Assembly (NCBI GenBank): GCA_025200525.1
Contig: CM045762.1
Location: 76,009,217 to 76,073,216, forward strand
From: Camellia lanceoleosa
Lineage: Eukaryota > Streptophyta > Magnoliopsida > Ericales > Theaceae
Direction: 5' to 3'
Length of the DNA: 64,000 bases
Below are positions 1-12,000 of the stretch, piece after piece (within the stretch, counting starts at the first letter, position 1; each line of letters starts with the position of its first letter). The position numbers were made by a program, and so were the translations under genes. The notes under the pieces are model-generated. The model saw only the letters and a list, made by a program, of their open reading frames with translations, did not search any database and was not told the DNA's origin.

Positions 1-210
1 TATGTGTATGTATTACACTTGTTATTTATGCTTTGTTGTATTGATTGATTATGTATATGAAATTGTTTATATACATTGTGTTGTGTGGGAGGAGATAGGG
101 GATGTAGGCCACGGTTTAGGGGAAGATAGGGGATGGACCTCTAAACCGGATATTGTTTAGGAGGAGATAGGGGAAGGACTCCATTAGCATCACTATTATG
201 TGTGCTTATT

Positions 211-326
211 GAAGTATAGAAGTGTTTTTGTTTGATATTGATACAACACGAAAATGTGTATCATTTGTGAAGTATGGAAGTGTTTTTGTCTGAGATTGAT
301 ACAGTACTAAAATGTGTATTTATTAT
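211..326. repeat. Two 58-bp tandem copies in the left LTR
   Basis: Copies at 211-268 and 269-326 both begin GAAGTAT(A/G)GAAGTGTTTTTG and diverge by scattered substitutions. This is an internal duplication of the LTR. Confidence 0.8.
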
Positions 327-614
327 GAGGTTTGAAATGTTTAAAATGAGTTATTATCTTGCTTATCGCTTTGGCATATCCTTAGCTTACTGTGCATATA
401 GCCGGTAGAGCAGAGTTTTAATTGTTATCGTCAGTGTATCTGAGTATGTTATGGGTTGCGATGGTTACAGTTTTGAAAGGCCAAGTTGCCTCATTTGTGG
501 ATTATATACATGTTGATGATTTGTTATTTCCCTTTTATTTAAGGCATGCATGTATTGATATGAATGTGTTGGGAACAAACCAAAATGCCATTTTGAGATT
601 TTGGAAAGTGTGAA

Positions 615-735
615 GGAAAATGGGGTATTTGTGAACATGTTTTCAAAAAAGGTCATTTTGTTGTAAGTACGGAAAATGGGGTATTTGTGAACATGTTTTC
701 AAAAAAGGTCATTTTGTTGTAAGTACGGAAAATGG
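615..735. repeat. Two identical 56-bp tandem copies in the left LTR
   Basis: Copies at 615-670 and 671-726 look identical, followed by a partial third copy to 735. Each starts GGAAAATGGGG and ends GTAAGTAC. The identity suggests a recent duplication or an assembly duplication. Confidence 0.85.
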
Positions 736-1351
736 GGGAAGAGTAATGGGCTTGATGAAATTGTTTTTTTTTTTCTCTAAAACTGTTATAGTCATGAAAG
801 TTTGGAAAAATGGGTAATGAAAAGGAAAGAAAGGTGAACCGCTTATAGCGTTGAATGAAATGGCTGTTTTCGAGAAAAGTTCATACTTATGTATATTTTG
901 TATAAACTGTCACATTACTATTCTAGTATGAGATTGGGCATTCATGATTATAGCTATCTGTAAGTTGTTATTGTTGAGGATCATGTTGAGATCCCTACTG
1001 GACTATATGTTCATCCTACGTTGTTGAATCTTTTTCAAGTGATAGCCAGGATGTGCTACAAGGTTTTGGATCTTCTTATTTGTTGGCCACGGGGCCTCTT
1101 TTGTGTTGGCGGAATGCCATTTATGTAAAAGGGTTATTCCCTTCTTCTTGACTTTTTAATGATGTAAGCCCAAGGGCAATTTATTTAGTGTACTCATGTT
1201 GTATTTACTTGCATACGAATGAGAGCAATGTTATTCACTTCTACGAGTTGAAGATACGAGTTTATTTCCGCATATTATCTCTGAAATGGAATTAAGTAAA
1301 TGAAATTGGTAATACTTCGAGTAATAAAAATTGGGGCGTGACAATGTATAA

Positions 1352-1740
1352 AGAGATTTAAGAGCCCATTTCAAATACCCACCATGGTTTTTGCCGAAAA
1401 CCCAGATGATCATGAACAAACTTCTCGACCCAAATCCCATCACACGAATCTCAGCTTCAGATTCATGGACATATCTTGGTTCAAATTCAACAAAAAAATT
1501 CCCAAAAACGTGAAGCGAATGAATGAATCAGAGAGGGATTGAATCAGAGGAGGAGAAAGAGAATGAGACACTGAATGCGTTTCGTATAATTTCATTATCG
1601 GAGGGGTTTGATTTGTCGCCGTTGTTCGAGGAGAGAAAGAAGGAAGAGAATATGAGGTTTGCGACGACAACCACAGTGATAGAAAGGATGGAGGAGGTGG
1701 GGAAGGCGGCAGAGTTCAGCGTGAGGAAGAGCTTCAGCCT
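1352..1740 (+). pseudogene. CIPK (CBL-interacting kinase) fragment, NAF region
   Basis: The + frame encodes the end of a protein kinase domain (FKYPPWF, then KLLDPNPITRIS), a short linker, and a NAF/FISL-type CBL-binding motif ([19 protein letters not shown], with NAF at 1574-1582). After that comes a PPI-like stretch, [16 protein letters not shown]. CIPKs are Ser/Thr kinases activated by calcium-bound CBL proteins. The wording is closest to my knowledge of the CIPK5/6/25 group. Two in-frame TGA stops sit at 1511 and 1520. The kinase core is absent upstream because the LTR ends at 1343. Downstream the frame runs into pyrimidine-rich DNA near 1740. This is a truncated, non-functional remnant. 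The subgroup is an inference. Confidence 0.7.
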
Positions 1741-2125
1741 CCTCCTCTCCTCTCCTTCTACCTCTTCTCTTTCCCCTTCTCGATCCTCCCTTCTTTCTTC
1801 TTCTCCTTTGCTCTTGCCCTGTGTTTTTTTTTTTTTTTAAATTGAAATTTGGCCCCAAAACGATGTCATTTTGGGGCACCGCAGGAAGGGCCGTTAGAGA
1901 GGGCGGCCGAGGATCCGGGCTTAGGTTTGCATGACTCACCCACAACACTATTAAGCCATATTTGTTTGGGTGGACTGAATTAAGTTAGATTACCATTCCT
2001 ATGACTAATAGTCCTAGGACTACGAATCTCATTAGATTGTGTATCATATCCTATGTTTGAATTGAGTTAGAATTATAAGGAGGGATTAACAAAATATTAT
2101 CTAATCTAATGTTCGTTTAAGGGGA
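1741..2125. other. Non-coding spacer with poly-T and a hairpin
   Basis: A pyrimidine-rich stretch (1741-1810) and a poly-T run (about 1824-1838) are followed by a perfect 9-bp inverted repeat, GCCCCAAAA/TTTTGGGGC, at 1852-1876. The rest shows no gene. Confidence 0.5.
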
Positions 2126-2128
2126 TTG

Positions 2129-2690
2129 CACTACAAGAAAAAGCACCTTTGCCGACTAATTTTGGCAACTAAAACATTTTTAGTCGCCAAAAGTATATTT
2201 TTTTGTGACTAAAATTGATTTTGGTTGGCATTGGTTCCATATTTACTTACTAAAATCTTTTAGTCGGCAAATATTTTCAATTAGCGACTAAATTTTAAAT
2301 TAGTTAGCAAAAAATTAGCCTTTTCAGCTACTAAATAGTATATTAGTCGCTGTTGGTGTACAATTTAGGCTAAAAAATTAAAATTAAATCTGTAATATAC
2401 ACTTTTTCCCGACTAAAATACTGATTAGTCGCTAAATTGGCTTTACTGACTAAAAATTTCGTCGCTAAAGGCTGATCATGCATTCATTTCCTGACTAAAA
2501 ATAATTTAGTCACTGTTAGTATACAATTTAGGCTAAATTTTTTTTTTAACCTTTAATATTTATTTTTCCTGACTAAAATAGTACTTAGTCGCGAAATATG
2601 ACTTTTAGCGACCAAAACTTTCGTCGCTGTTGAGTGATAATTCATTCCTTTCCCGACTAAGTAGAAAATTAGTCGGCAAAGGTTGAAATT
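2129..2690. repeat. Left sub-terminal repeats of the CACTA element
   Basis: Many copies of short motifs such as CCGACTAA, TAGTCGCTA and TTAGTCGGCAAA occur in both orientations, at 20-60 bp spacing. They mirror those at the right end. Confidence 0.8.
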
Positions 2691-2906
2691 TCAACTCGCG
2701 CGCCACTTCATTAATTCGGACCCGTGTGTTTATCTATAGGCAACAGTATCACACACAAGTGAACAACAGTGTATCACACACACCTCACCAAATCTCACAC
2801 CAGAATTCGGCCCCCTCAGACGTATTCTCTTTCTGGCGACATTGCGACGGCCACCGCTACTGCTAGCGGCACCAATCACCATCGTCGCAGCCCTTGAATC
2901 ACAGGT

Positions 2907-2935
<29 letters not shown>
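2907..2935. repeat. (CT)n microsatellite
   Basis: A near-perfect CT run, followed by further TCTC-rich DNA to about 3060. It lies inside the CACTA element. Confidence 0.9.
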
Positions 2936-2939
<4 letters not shown>

Positions 2940-3709
2940 GCTTCTCAGACCGTCTGTGCGTCTCTCGCTCTCTTGCTCGAGCTCTCTGACACAGTCTATC
3001 TATGTATCTTTCTTTCTCTGTCTCTCTCCATCTCTTTCTCTCTCTCTGTCTCCCTCTTTCTGTGTTTCCCCCATTTCTGAAATCGATTATGTTTAATGTG
3101 TGTGAATGATGTAATTTCTTTTGATTAGGTATTTTGAAACAAATTACTAAAATTTATTGGGTATTTAATTTTCTTTTGATTAGTGATAGAAATTGGTTTG
3201 GATTGAATAATTGGAACTTTTGTTTGGGAATTTGAATTGAATTCTTTTTATTGGGAATAAAAAAAAATTGTCTTTGGCATTTTATTTTCTTTTGATTATT
3301 CATATAAATTGGTCTACATTGAATAATTGAAACTTTTGTTTGGGAATTTAAATTGATTGAATGCTAGAATTGTGAATTCTTTTGATTGGGTAATTTAATT
3401 TAATTTTTTTAACAACAAAAGAGATGGGGTTTAACAACTCGAAAAGCATAAGATGCATACCATACTCGGAATTTAGCCTCAACCCCCCCTACACACATAC
3501 ACAAAATCACTCTTTAATGCTCCTTTATTCTATTCCTGAACCAAACAAATGTAGGACTGAGTACATTTACTCTTAGGATTCCTTGTCTTGATGCCAATTG
3601 CCTCACGGATTAATAATACCGTATTGTCTCCTCTAGGGAACAAATGGTCCCATGTATTCAACATTACTTGTACTTATCTTAAAACCTCTTGATCTACAGT
3701 TTTTTTTTT

Positions 3710-3838
3710 TCCCCAAAAGGTTTTGGGCATTCATAAATGCCATGTTTATGCTTGAACTGGCACATTATTGTGCACCAATATACTATGCTGTCCCATTTCT
3801 CTTCTGGGTTCACAAAGTTATGGAATTCTCATTTAAGG
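3710..3838 (+). other. Exon-like open stretch of unknown origin in the CACTA element
   Basis: An open + frame, rich in aromatic residues (NAMFMLELAHYC, then FLFWVHKVMEFSFK), ends at a possible splice donor (AAG followed by GTAATA). It does not match a family I know. It may be a captured host exon, or chance. The hydrophobic composition could indicate a membrane segment. Confidence 0.25.
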
Positions 3839-4164
3839 TAATATACCTTTTTAAGTTGGGATTTTGTGGTTTTGATTATTGAGTTCAGATATTTTCAATG
3901 TAGTCTTGTGTACAACTCATCCTCCCTAACCAATTGAGGTGCTTATTGTTATCATTATGTTTCTCTACTTGTACTCATCTTGTTCTTATTTTTTGACTTT
4001 ATTTTTATTTTTTTCTCTTATGCCAAATGGTAAAGGGTTTGTGGTTTGGTATGCATACTTATATATGGGCCAAGCCACCCTTTGGTAGTGCATACTTGTA
4101 TACATATATTTTCTTATTAGTAATGCATACTTATATTTTTAGATATTGGATTCTCTGATAGCAG

Positions 4165-4272
4165 GTTAATCTTGTTAAATGCATTGTTCAGAATATTGTG
4201 GTGGATATCTCCTTCAATCAATTAGGAGGGCTCTGTACACTTTGCTTTCTTGAGCGGGTACATTACCATCTT
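4165..4272 (+). pseudogene. Captured exon resembling a PAP/OAS1-type nucleotidyltransferase
   Basis: A + frame preceded by an AG (GATAGCAG) encodes VKCIVQNIVVDISFNQLGGL, then CTLCFLERV. In plants the DISFNQ and GLCTLCFLE wording is known to me from proteins of the poly(A) polymerase/OAS1 substrate-binding superfamily. Only one exon is present and no catalytic domain is seen nearby, so it would be a captured, non-functional fragment. The family call is from memory of the motif and is tentative. Confidence 0.4.
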
Positions 4273-4519
4273 CAATGGGACCCAGGTTCCTATCCGTCAG
4301 GATATAGATTGTCAATGTTTGCTCGAATTGTATAGTTTGGAATGTTCTTATTTCTTACATTTATAATTATCTACCACTGTGTTTCAGTTACCATCCATTA
4401 TCCAAGGTCTTTAATATGTTTAATACTTACATTTTTATGCTCATAGCATTGTAGTTTTTTGTTGTTTTTTCAAGAAAAATGTCAGCTGAGTGTAATTTGA
4501 TTCAATTAATATTGAAGGA

Positions 4520-4526
<7 letters not shown>

Positions 4527-4561
<35 letters not shown>
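4527..4561. repeat. (GT)n microsatellite
   Basis: About 17 GT units, inside the CACTA element. Confidence 0.95.
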
Positions 4562-4563
<2 letters not shown>

Positions 4564-5217
4564 ACAAATGAAAATCGGGTGTATTATTTGAGAGAGTTGC
4601 ACCTTAAGAGCACTGTTAGAATCCCTATTCTATTAGTTAACAAGAAAACTAGTCTTACATTTGAAATTGGACTAAAAATGTTATAAACAACTTATTGTTT
4701 GCATTCCCATACTCATTTTAGGGAATACATAGATTTGTATTCCTGGTGTTATTGCTGTTCTAATGAGTAGGTTAGATTCTTTGTAAGGAGTTAAAAAATC
4801 CATGGAAATGAAGATTCTAACAATCCACAAGATGTAATTTCTTCCATATATAGGAAGTAATAAGCATAGAATATTCTAACAATCCACAAGATGTAAAATC
4901 TAAGTGATGTTGCCATCACTTTCTTTGTTTTCTTCTTTTTATTTTATTAATTTTTTTCCTCTTTTCATGGTCATTCTTTTGTCACTATGTTCTAATTTCA
5001 TGCCAATATCTCTTGAAATTTGCATTGATTAGTGATGACATAGTTCTTACTTTAATTGCTACTAGAAAGTGTTGCATATATGTAGAAGAATTTTAGGTGA
5101 GTATTTAAGAACAAAAATAGTTACATTGACTCAACAAAGTACTAACTAGTTGACAAAAAGCAAAACATCACATGGTTTCTTCATTTTAACTTCATTCATA
5201 ATGGTCAAAGCTCTTGT

Positions 5218-6075
5218 GTGAGTTCATATTGAAGAGGTTATTGAAAATCCATATTTGGATTCTTTGCTTAAAACAATTCTGTTAGGTGAGAATCCTGGTT
5301 CTGAGTTGGATTATTTAATAACTAAAGACCACGCTATGCTTCATGATCTTTTTATGCTCACAACTTTCCCATTCTCTAGATGTATATTGATAGGTATGAT
5401 AATTGTAAATATGTTTATATCCTTTGAATAATTTCTTTCATAATTTTGTACAACCAATGTATATTTGGTTTCTCTCCCAAACAACTTTGCTGGTTTCCAT
5501 CAAGAAGGATAGTTGTTGTAATATTTGGTTTACCTCTCTCTCTCTCTCTCTCTCTGGGGGTAGAGGAAGAATTGTTGATTGTAATTTAGAAGCTATAAAT
5601 AGTGCTTTATAAGTTCTGAATATTCCAAACTTAAAACCCGTTCCTTGGTATGGAATCAATTTAAGACCTGTTTGGAAATATACATGTTACTTGTCCTCTT
5701 AGCTAGGATATATCATTTTCTTATTTCTTTCTGTCTTATCCCCCATTACAACTGCTAGAGGCAACTCTTAAGCACTACCTGGTGTAGTGTTCGTTGGTAG
5801 GTGTCTATTAACCCCATTCTCCATCCCTTATCAAAGTATCCTATGTAAAAATGATGTAAAAGAATTAGCCGCTATGTTGGTTGGTTATAACACTAACTAT
5901 TTGGTTCTGCCCCTTTCTTATGCTAGGCAAGCCTATGGTAGTAACTTTTCGGGCCTACTCCAAGAATTATATCATCTTGATTCTTCAGCAGACGCTAAAG
6001 GTAATTTATGTGCTCTTTCTATAAACAAACAAGTGTCCTGTTTAGTCATGCAACAGCTTTTTATTATTTCAGACT
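5218..6075 (+). pseudogene. Captured host-gene exons, identity unknown
   Basis: Three + strand stretches read like protein-coding exons with intron-like DNA between them. The first, at 5224-5395, has ENPYLDSLLKTILLGENPGS. The second, at 5565-5690, has GRIVDCNLEAINSAL and, after a stop (TAA at 5610), VLNIPNLKPVPWYGINLRP. The third, at 5790-6000, has DVKELAAMLVGYNTNYLVLP and LSYARQAYGSNFSGLLQELY. The amino-acid make-up is that of ordinary soluble proteins and differs from the AT-rich DNA around it. I do not recognise the gene. At least one internal stop shows that it is not an intact gene. The three pieces may come from one source or from several. Confidence 0.35.
5535..5555. repeat. (CT)n microsatellite
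   Basis: A short CT repeat inside the CACTA element. Confidence 0.85.
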
Positions 6076-7861
6076 GAATTGTAAAAAGATCAAGTGCTAA
6101 GCCCCAAGAAAAAGAAAATCACTTTGGCTGTAGTTGTTCTCAGTTTGGTTTCAATGGTGAATATTCTTTGTATATTTTATTGGAAATCCTTCATGTACTC
6201 AATGGTGCATTAGATAAGAAACAGATAACCAAAGGATTGGAAAATGTGATAAAGGGTATTGGCTTGTGTTTATATTTTGTTTGTGCACTGATACACTTTA
6301 TTTTTGGCATATTCCTATTTATGCTTATGATTGTGCCCTTTGTTACATATCATCTTGCAATAACCAAATTCTTTGCTAGACTTGGGATTAAAAAAAAAGA
6401 ATTTTTTTTTTTTTTTTTTTTTTTGAGTTTACTCTTGAGAAATGGGACTAAGATGTTTCTAATTGTGGGTGTTAGAATACCTTTTCTTTGTGATTGAATA
6501 TGTGTTACCTAAAAAGGGGAATACCTTTTCTTTTGTTCCATGACACAAGATGTTTTCGTTCTATCCCTTTCCACAAAAACTAACTCTTGCTCTTCCACTA
6601 GTATTAAAAGCTATTCATGTGGGTTATACCTTGTTTGGTAGCTTGTCTTAGTATTTTTTTAACTATAATATTTTAAGTGACTTGCCATTTTTCTAAAAGT
6701 ATTTTGATTATATATCTATACTAATATAGAAAGAGAGAACAACAATATGGTGTTCCCTCTTTTTGACGCCATGTTAGTAATTATTTTTTCAAAAAATCCA
6801 ATACTTTTTAAATGTGTATAATCTTTGTATCATTTGAGGGTACATTTCAAATATCCAATAACTAAGTTTGGTAGGGATGGAGTTCTTATTATTTTTTTAA
6901 TTTTTTTTGGGAGAGAGGATGAATGTTAAGAGGCAGTCAGGAAGAAAACAAACTGATAGTTAACAGTTTTATTTTTATGAAACTATTCTCCACAAAGTAT
7001 TACAAATGAAGAGAAGGAAAAAAAGGGAAGAGAATAAACATTAGTTCCTTTGATTTGAGCATAGAATATTACTTAAAGGTATGCAGATAATAACATAGCA
7101 CGCCATTTTTCCAACATCTTAATGATAGCATCATGAGTCCATGATTTATTAACCTCCGAGTGAAGTTTCTTGAATACAAAAAGCTTGACAGATGAGGAGA
7201 AGAGTTGTGTGAGTACAGAATTGTAGTTTTCTGATGAACATACCAAGTAATTTTCTGATGAACATACCAAGTAGTTGTATGAGTACAGAATTTGGTTTGT
7301 TGAAAGCCAGCTTGCCTATAACTGGAATTGTTTAGCTAGCCATTAGGATTACTGTGAAACTTGGGTTTTTTGGTGGTCAATTGCACAAGTACCAAGCTTT
7401 GAGGAAATTAGATGTTTCTTGATCAGTGGATGGTGTGTGATGTAGGCAACATAGCTGCTACTGTTGTTGTTATTGTTGTTGTTGTGAGTGTGTGTGTGTG
7501 TTTGGGGTGCATGTGACCCAGTTCAGTGACACCTAAATTTTTTAGCATTGCTTTTTGATACCTAGTTGGTGTACTCCAATCCAAATGAAATCATTTTATA
7601 TTCAGATGAGAATCTAAGTGTTTGCATTTGTAGTTGTTGACATAACATCTACTTTAGTTTGGTTTAGGAAATTCTTGATGGTTTTCCAGTTATCAAGATC
7701 TTATATGCAATTCTTTTGATACCATCATACTTAGTTGAAATATTGAGGCATTTGCTGTAATAAAAGGGAAAGTGTGAATGGTGCTACCACTCACTTTGTT
7801 GGGCATCGATTGGGAGCTTGTTTTTGTGTGTGCTTGTGTGCATGTTTTTTTTTTTTTTTTG
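6076..7861. other. CACTA interior without recognisable genes
   Basis: AT-rich DNA with a long poly-T (about 6402-6424), GTTGTT/GTGTGT repeats near 7460-7500 and another poly-T near 7845. A 25-bp duplication that includes TTTTCTGATGAACATACCAAG lies at about 7229-7273. No coding sequence is supported. Confidence 0.5.
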
Positions 7862-7899
7862 GCACACATTGAAGACAGATGTTATGCACCCACATTTTA

Positions 7900-7991
7900 G
7901 TACTCTATCTAATTCTACAAGGAGGAAGTATTGAACTTTTCTATTTTCTCAGTTTCCAATTCCTCTGCACCCCCTCTCCCACACATATACA

Positions 7992-8026
<35 letters not shown>

Positions 8027-8747
8027 GAGCCCATATTACTCCTTTATTTGGGATCCTTATAAGTTGGTATTTTTCCCAAATTTTGGCAGTTGGAATTCCA
8101 AATGTGAGATGGTTTGGTGTTGAAGGAGACTATAATGTCCTTGTGATGGATTTACAAGGGCCTAGTCTTGAAGACTTGTTTAACTTTTGTAGTAGGAAGC
8201 TGTCTCTAAAAACTGTTCTTATGCTTGCGGATTAGATGGTAACAATTTTTTCATTGCATCCAATGTGTTATAATAACAATGAACAAACTTTGTTTAATTG
8301 TTATCTGGAAATCATATTATTTTCAGATCAACCGGGTTGAATTTGTTCATTCCAAGTCATTCTTGCATCTAGATATTAAGCCAGACAATTTCCTTATGGG
8401 TTTAGGGAGGCGAGCAAATCAAGTTTTGGATTGCACTTTTTTTTCTTTCATCCCTTGTTACTTGTTTCCATCATTTTTCTGGCTTTCGTATTGGAAGGGT
8501 TTGATATTGCACTGGCCCAGAACCTACCTGATATGATATGTCTAGTCATCCTGATTTACCTGCCTTTCTTCCTCCTCCACCTTGGGTTCTTTTATTATTA
8601 CCCTTATTGGATTTAGTATAGCTAAATAAATAACTATTACCATCTTATTCTCTCTTTAAATATGACTTCATCATATAAAATGCAGAGAAAATAAGAACTT
8701 GACGGGTACTACAAGATATGCGAGCATGAATACTCACCTTGGCATTG
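7900..8747 (+). pseudogene. Captured casein kinase 1-like (CKL) gene fragment, broken
   Basis: Four exon-like pieces match the plant CK1/CKL kinase domain in order, with splice signals kept. About 7900-7926 encodes LILQGG. 8090-8238 encodes [20 protein letters not shown] and [19 protein letters not shown]. 8327-8422 encodes [30 protein letters not shown]. 8686-8747 encodes [23 protein letters not shown] proteins are Ser/Thr kinases. This copy is dead: TAG replaces an expected Gln codon at 8233-8235, and the catalytic HRD Arg is Leu (CTA at 8369-8371). The DFG exon expected between the third and fourth pieces is missing or unrecognisable. The N-lobe with the ATP site and the C-lobe after LGI are also absent. 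It lies inside a CACTA element, so transduplication is the likely origin. Confidence 0.85.
7980..8026. repeat. (CA)n followed by poly-A
   Basis: A CACACA run followed by about 22 A, within an intron-like gap of the captured kinase fragment. Confidence 0.85.
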
Positions 8748-9066
8748 GTATACTTATGAGTACAGAAGAGTTGTTAATAGAATGATCTTAGGACTGAAGT
8801 TCTTGGAATATGTGCAGACTGTAGAGGAGGCTATGACATCGATTGAATCAACATTTTTCTTTCGATTGACAACCTCATCATGCCTCGTCATGCCATTGTT
8901 CAAATTGTTTGTTAGGCTCTAATTTATTTAGCCATGAATGATATTATGTTTCTTTTTTTATTGTTATTTTTATTTCAATTGATAGATTTGGTTTTCTTTT
9001 TCTTTCTATTTTCCCAATTATACCTTTTAGTTGCTGCCTTAAAAGGATAATATATTGGACTTGTGT
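8748..9066. other. CACTA interior after the kinase fragment
   Basis: A short open stretch (LEYVQTVEEAMTSIEST, about 8805-8860) may be another captured piece, but I cannot identify it. The rest is AT-rich. Confidence 0.3.
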
Positions 9067-12000
9067 AGTCGAAAAAGGGCATTTCGGGGGTGAAAATTCA
9101 AAACAGCCCCCGAACCACCGTGTGACTCTCACGGACAGCTTCCCTATGACAAATAGGATTTGTGACAACTGATGAAATGTAATTCGGATCCATAGGTTGG
9201 GAGTTAGAGCCGAATACGTGCTAAACTTAGTCAAAAAAGGGCGTTCCGAGGGTGAAAATTCAAAACAGCCCCCGAACCACCTTGTGGCTCTCACGGACAG
9301 CTTCTCCTTGACAAATAGGACCTGTGACAACTGATGGAATGTAATTAAGCCCCATAGGTTGGGAGTTAGACCTGAAAACGCCTTAAAATTAGTTAGAAAA
9401 GGGCGTTTCGGGGGCTAAAATTCAAAACAGCCTCCAAACCACCGTGTGGCTCTCACAGACAGCTTCCCCATGAGAAATAGGACTTGTGATAACTGACGGA
9501 ATGTAATTTGGACCTGTAGGTTGGAAGTTAGAGCCGAATATGTCTTAAACTTTGTTGAAAAAGGGCGTTTTGGGGGCAAAAAATCAAAACAGCCCCCAAA
9601 CGACCATGTGGCTCACACAGATATCTTCACCATGACAAATAGGATTTGTGACAACTGACGGAACATAATTCGGACTCGTAGATAGAGAGTTAGTGCCGAA
9701 TACGTCCACGACCTAGTCGAAAAAGGGAGTTTCGAGGGCGAAACTTCAAAACAGCCCCCGAATCTCCGTGTGGCCAAAAAGAATAGTTTCCTCATGCCAA
9801 ATATGACTTGTGACAACTGACGGAATGTTATTCAGACCTATAGGTTGGGATTTAGAGCCGAATACGCCCAAAACTTAGTCGGGAAAGGGCGTTTCGGGGG
9901 CGAAAATTCAAAACAGCCCCCAAACCTTTTTGTGGCCAAAACGAATAGTTTCCCCATGCCAAATATGACTTGTGACAACTGACAGAATGTTATTCGGACT
10001 TGTAGGTTGGGATTTAGAGCCGAATACGCCCAAAACTTAGTCTAAAAAGGGCGTTTCGGGGGCGAAAATTCAAAACAGCCCCCAAACCTTTTTGTGGCCA
10101 AAACGAACAGTTTCCCCATGCCAAATATGACTTGTGACAACTGACAGAATGTTATTCAGACCTGTAGGTTGGGATTTAGAGCCGAATACGCCCAAAACTT
10201 AGTCTAAAAAGGGCGTTTCGGGGGCGAAAATTCAAAACAGCTGCCGAACTTCCATGTGGCCAAAATGAACAATTTCACCCTGCCAAATATGACGTGTGAC
10301 AACTGACGGAATGTTATTCGGACCTATAAGTTGGGATTTAGAGACGAATACGCCCAAAACTTAGTCGAAAAAGGGCGTTTCGGGAGCGAAAATTCAAAAC
10401 AACCCCCGAACCTCTATGTGGCCAAAACGAACAATTTCCCCATACCAAATATGACTTGTGACAACTGAAGGAATGTTATTCAGACCTGTAGGTTGGGATT
10501 TAGAGTCGAATACGCCCAAAACTTAGTCGAAAAAGGGCGTTTAGAGGGCGAAAATTCAAAACAGCCCTTGAACCTCCATGTGGCCAAAACAAACAGTTTC
10601 CTTGTGCCAAATATGACTTGTGACAACTAACAGAATGTTATTCGGACCTATAGGTTTGGATTTAGAGACGAATACGCCCAAAACTTAGTCGAAAAAGGCC
10701 GTTTCGGGGGGCAAAAATTCAAAACAGCCCCTGAACCTCCGTGTAGCTGACACGGGCAGCTTCTTCATGCCAAATAGGACTTGTGACAATTGATGGAATG
10801 TTATTTGGACCTATAGGTTGGGATTTACAGATGAATACGCCCAAAACTTAGTCGAAAAAGGGCGTTTTGGGGGATAAATGCAAAACAGCCCCCGAACCTC
10901 CGTGTGACCAAAACGAACAGTTTCCCCATGCCAAATATGACTTGTGACAACTGACGGAATGTTATTCGGACCTATAGGTTGGGATTTAGAGCCGAATACG
11001 CCCAAAACTTAGTCGAAAAAGGGTGTTTCGGGAGCGAAAATTCAAAACAGCTGCCAAACCTCCGTGTGGCCGACGCGGGCAACTTCCTCATGCCAAATAG
11101 GACTTGTGACAACTGACAGAATGTTATTCGGACCTATTGGTTGGGATTTACAGCCGAATACACCCAAAACTTAGCCGAAAAAGGGCATTTCAGGGGCGAA
11201 AATTCAAAACAGCCCCCGAACCTCTGTGTGGCTAAAACGAATAGTTTCCCCATGCCAAATATGACTTGTGACAACTGATGGAATGTTAGTTAGACCTATA
11301 TGTTGGGATTTAGAGATGAACACGCCCAAAACTTAGTCGAAAAAGGGCGTTTCGGGGGCGAAAATTCAAAACAGCCCCTGAACCTCCGTGTCGCCGACAC
11401 GGGCAGCTTCCTCTTGCCAAATAGGACTTGTGACAACTGACGGAATATTATTCGGACCTATAGGTTGGGATTTAGAGCCGAATACACCCAAAACTTAGTC
11501 GAAAAAGGGCGTTTCGGGGGCAAAAATTCAAAACAGCCGCCGAACCTCCATGTCGCTGACACGGGCAGCTTCCCTATGCCAAATAGGGCTTGTGACAACT
11601 AACGGAATGTTATTCGGACCTATAGGTTGGGATTTAGAGCCGAATACGCCCAAAAGTTAGTCGAAAAAGGGCATTTCGGGGGCAAAAATTCCAAACAGCC
11701 CCCGAACCTCCATGTGGCCAAAACGAATAGTTTTCCCATGCCAAGTATGACTTGTGACGACTAACGGAATGTTATTCGGACTTATAGGTAGGGATTTAGA
11801 GTCGAATACGCCCAAAACTTAGTCGAAAAAGGGCGTTTTGGGGGCGAAAATTCAAAACAGCTGCCAAACCTCTGTGTGGCCGACACGAGCAGCTTCCCCA
11901 TGCCAAATAGGACTTGTGACAACTGACGAAATGTTATTCGGACCGATGGGTTGGGATTTAGGGCCGAATTCGCCCAAAACTTAGTCGAAAAAGGGTGTTT

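Larger units (their letters stand above)
1..1343 (+). mobile_element. Partial Ty3/gypsy-type LTR, 3' end
   Basis: The stretch has the make-up of a chromovirus LTR: repeated GAGATAGGGGA blocks at 90-175, a GTAAGCCCAAGGGC motif near 1163 that matches GTAAGCCCAAGGC in the complete LTR at 40676, and an end reading GGGGCGTGACA at 1333-1343. The left end is outside the window, so it is not known whether this is a solo LTR or one end of a full element. It stops directly at a CIPK gene fragment, which it may have cut. No coding sequence is seen in it. Confidence 0.5.
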
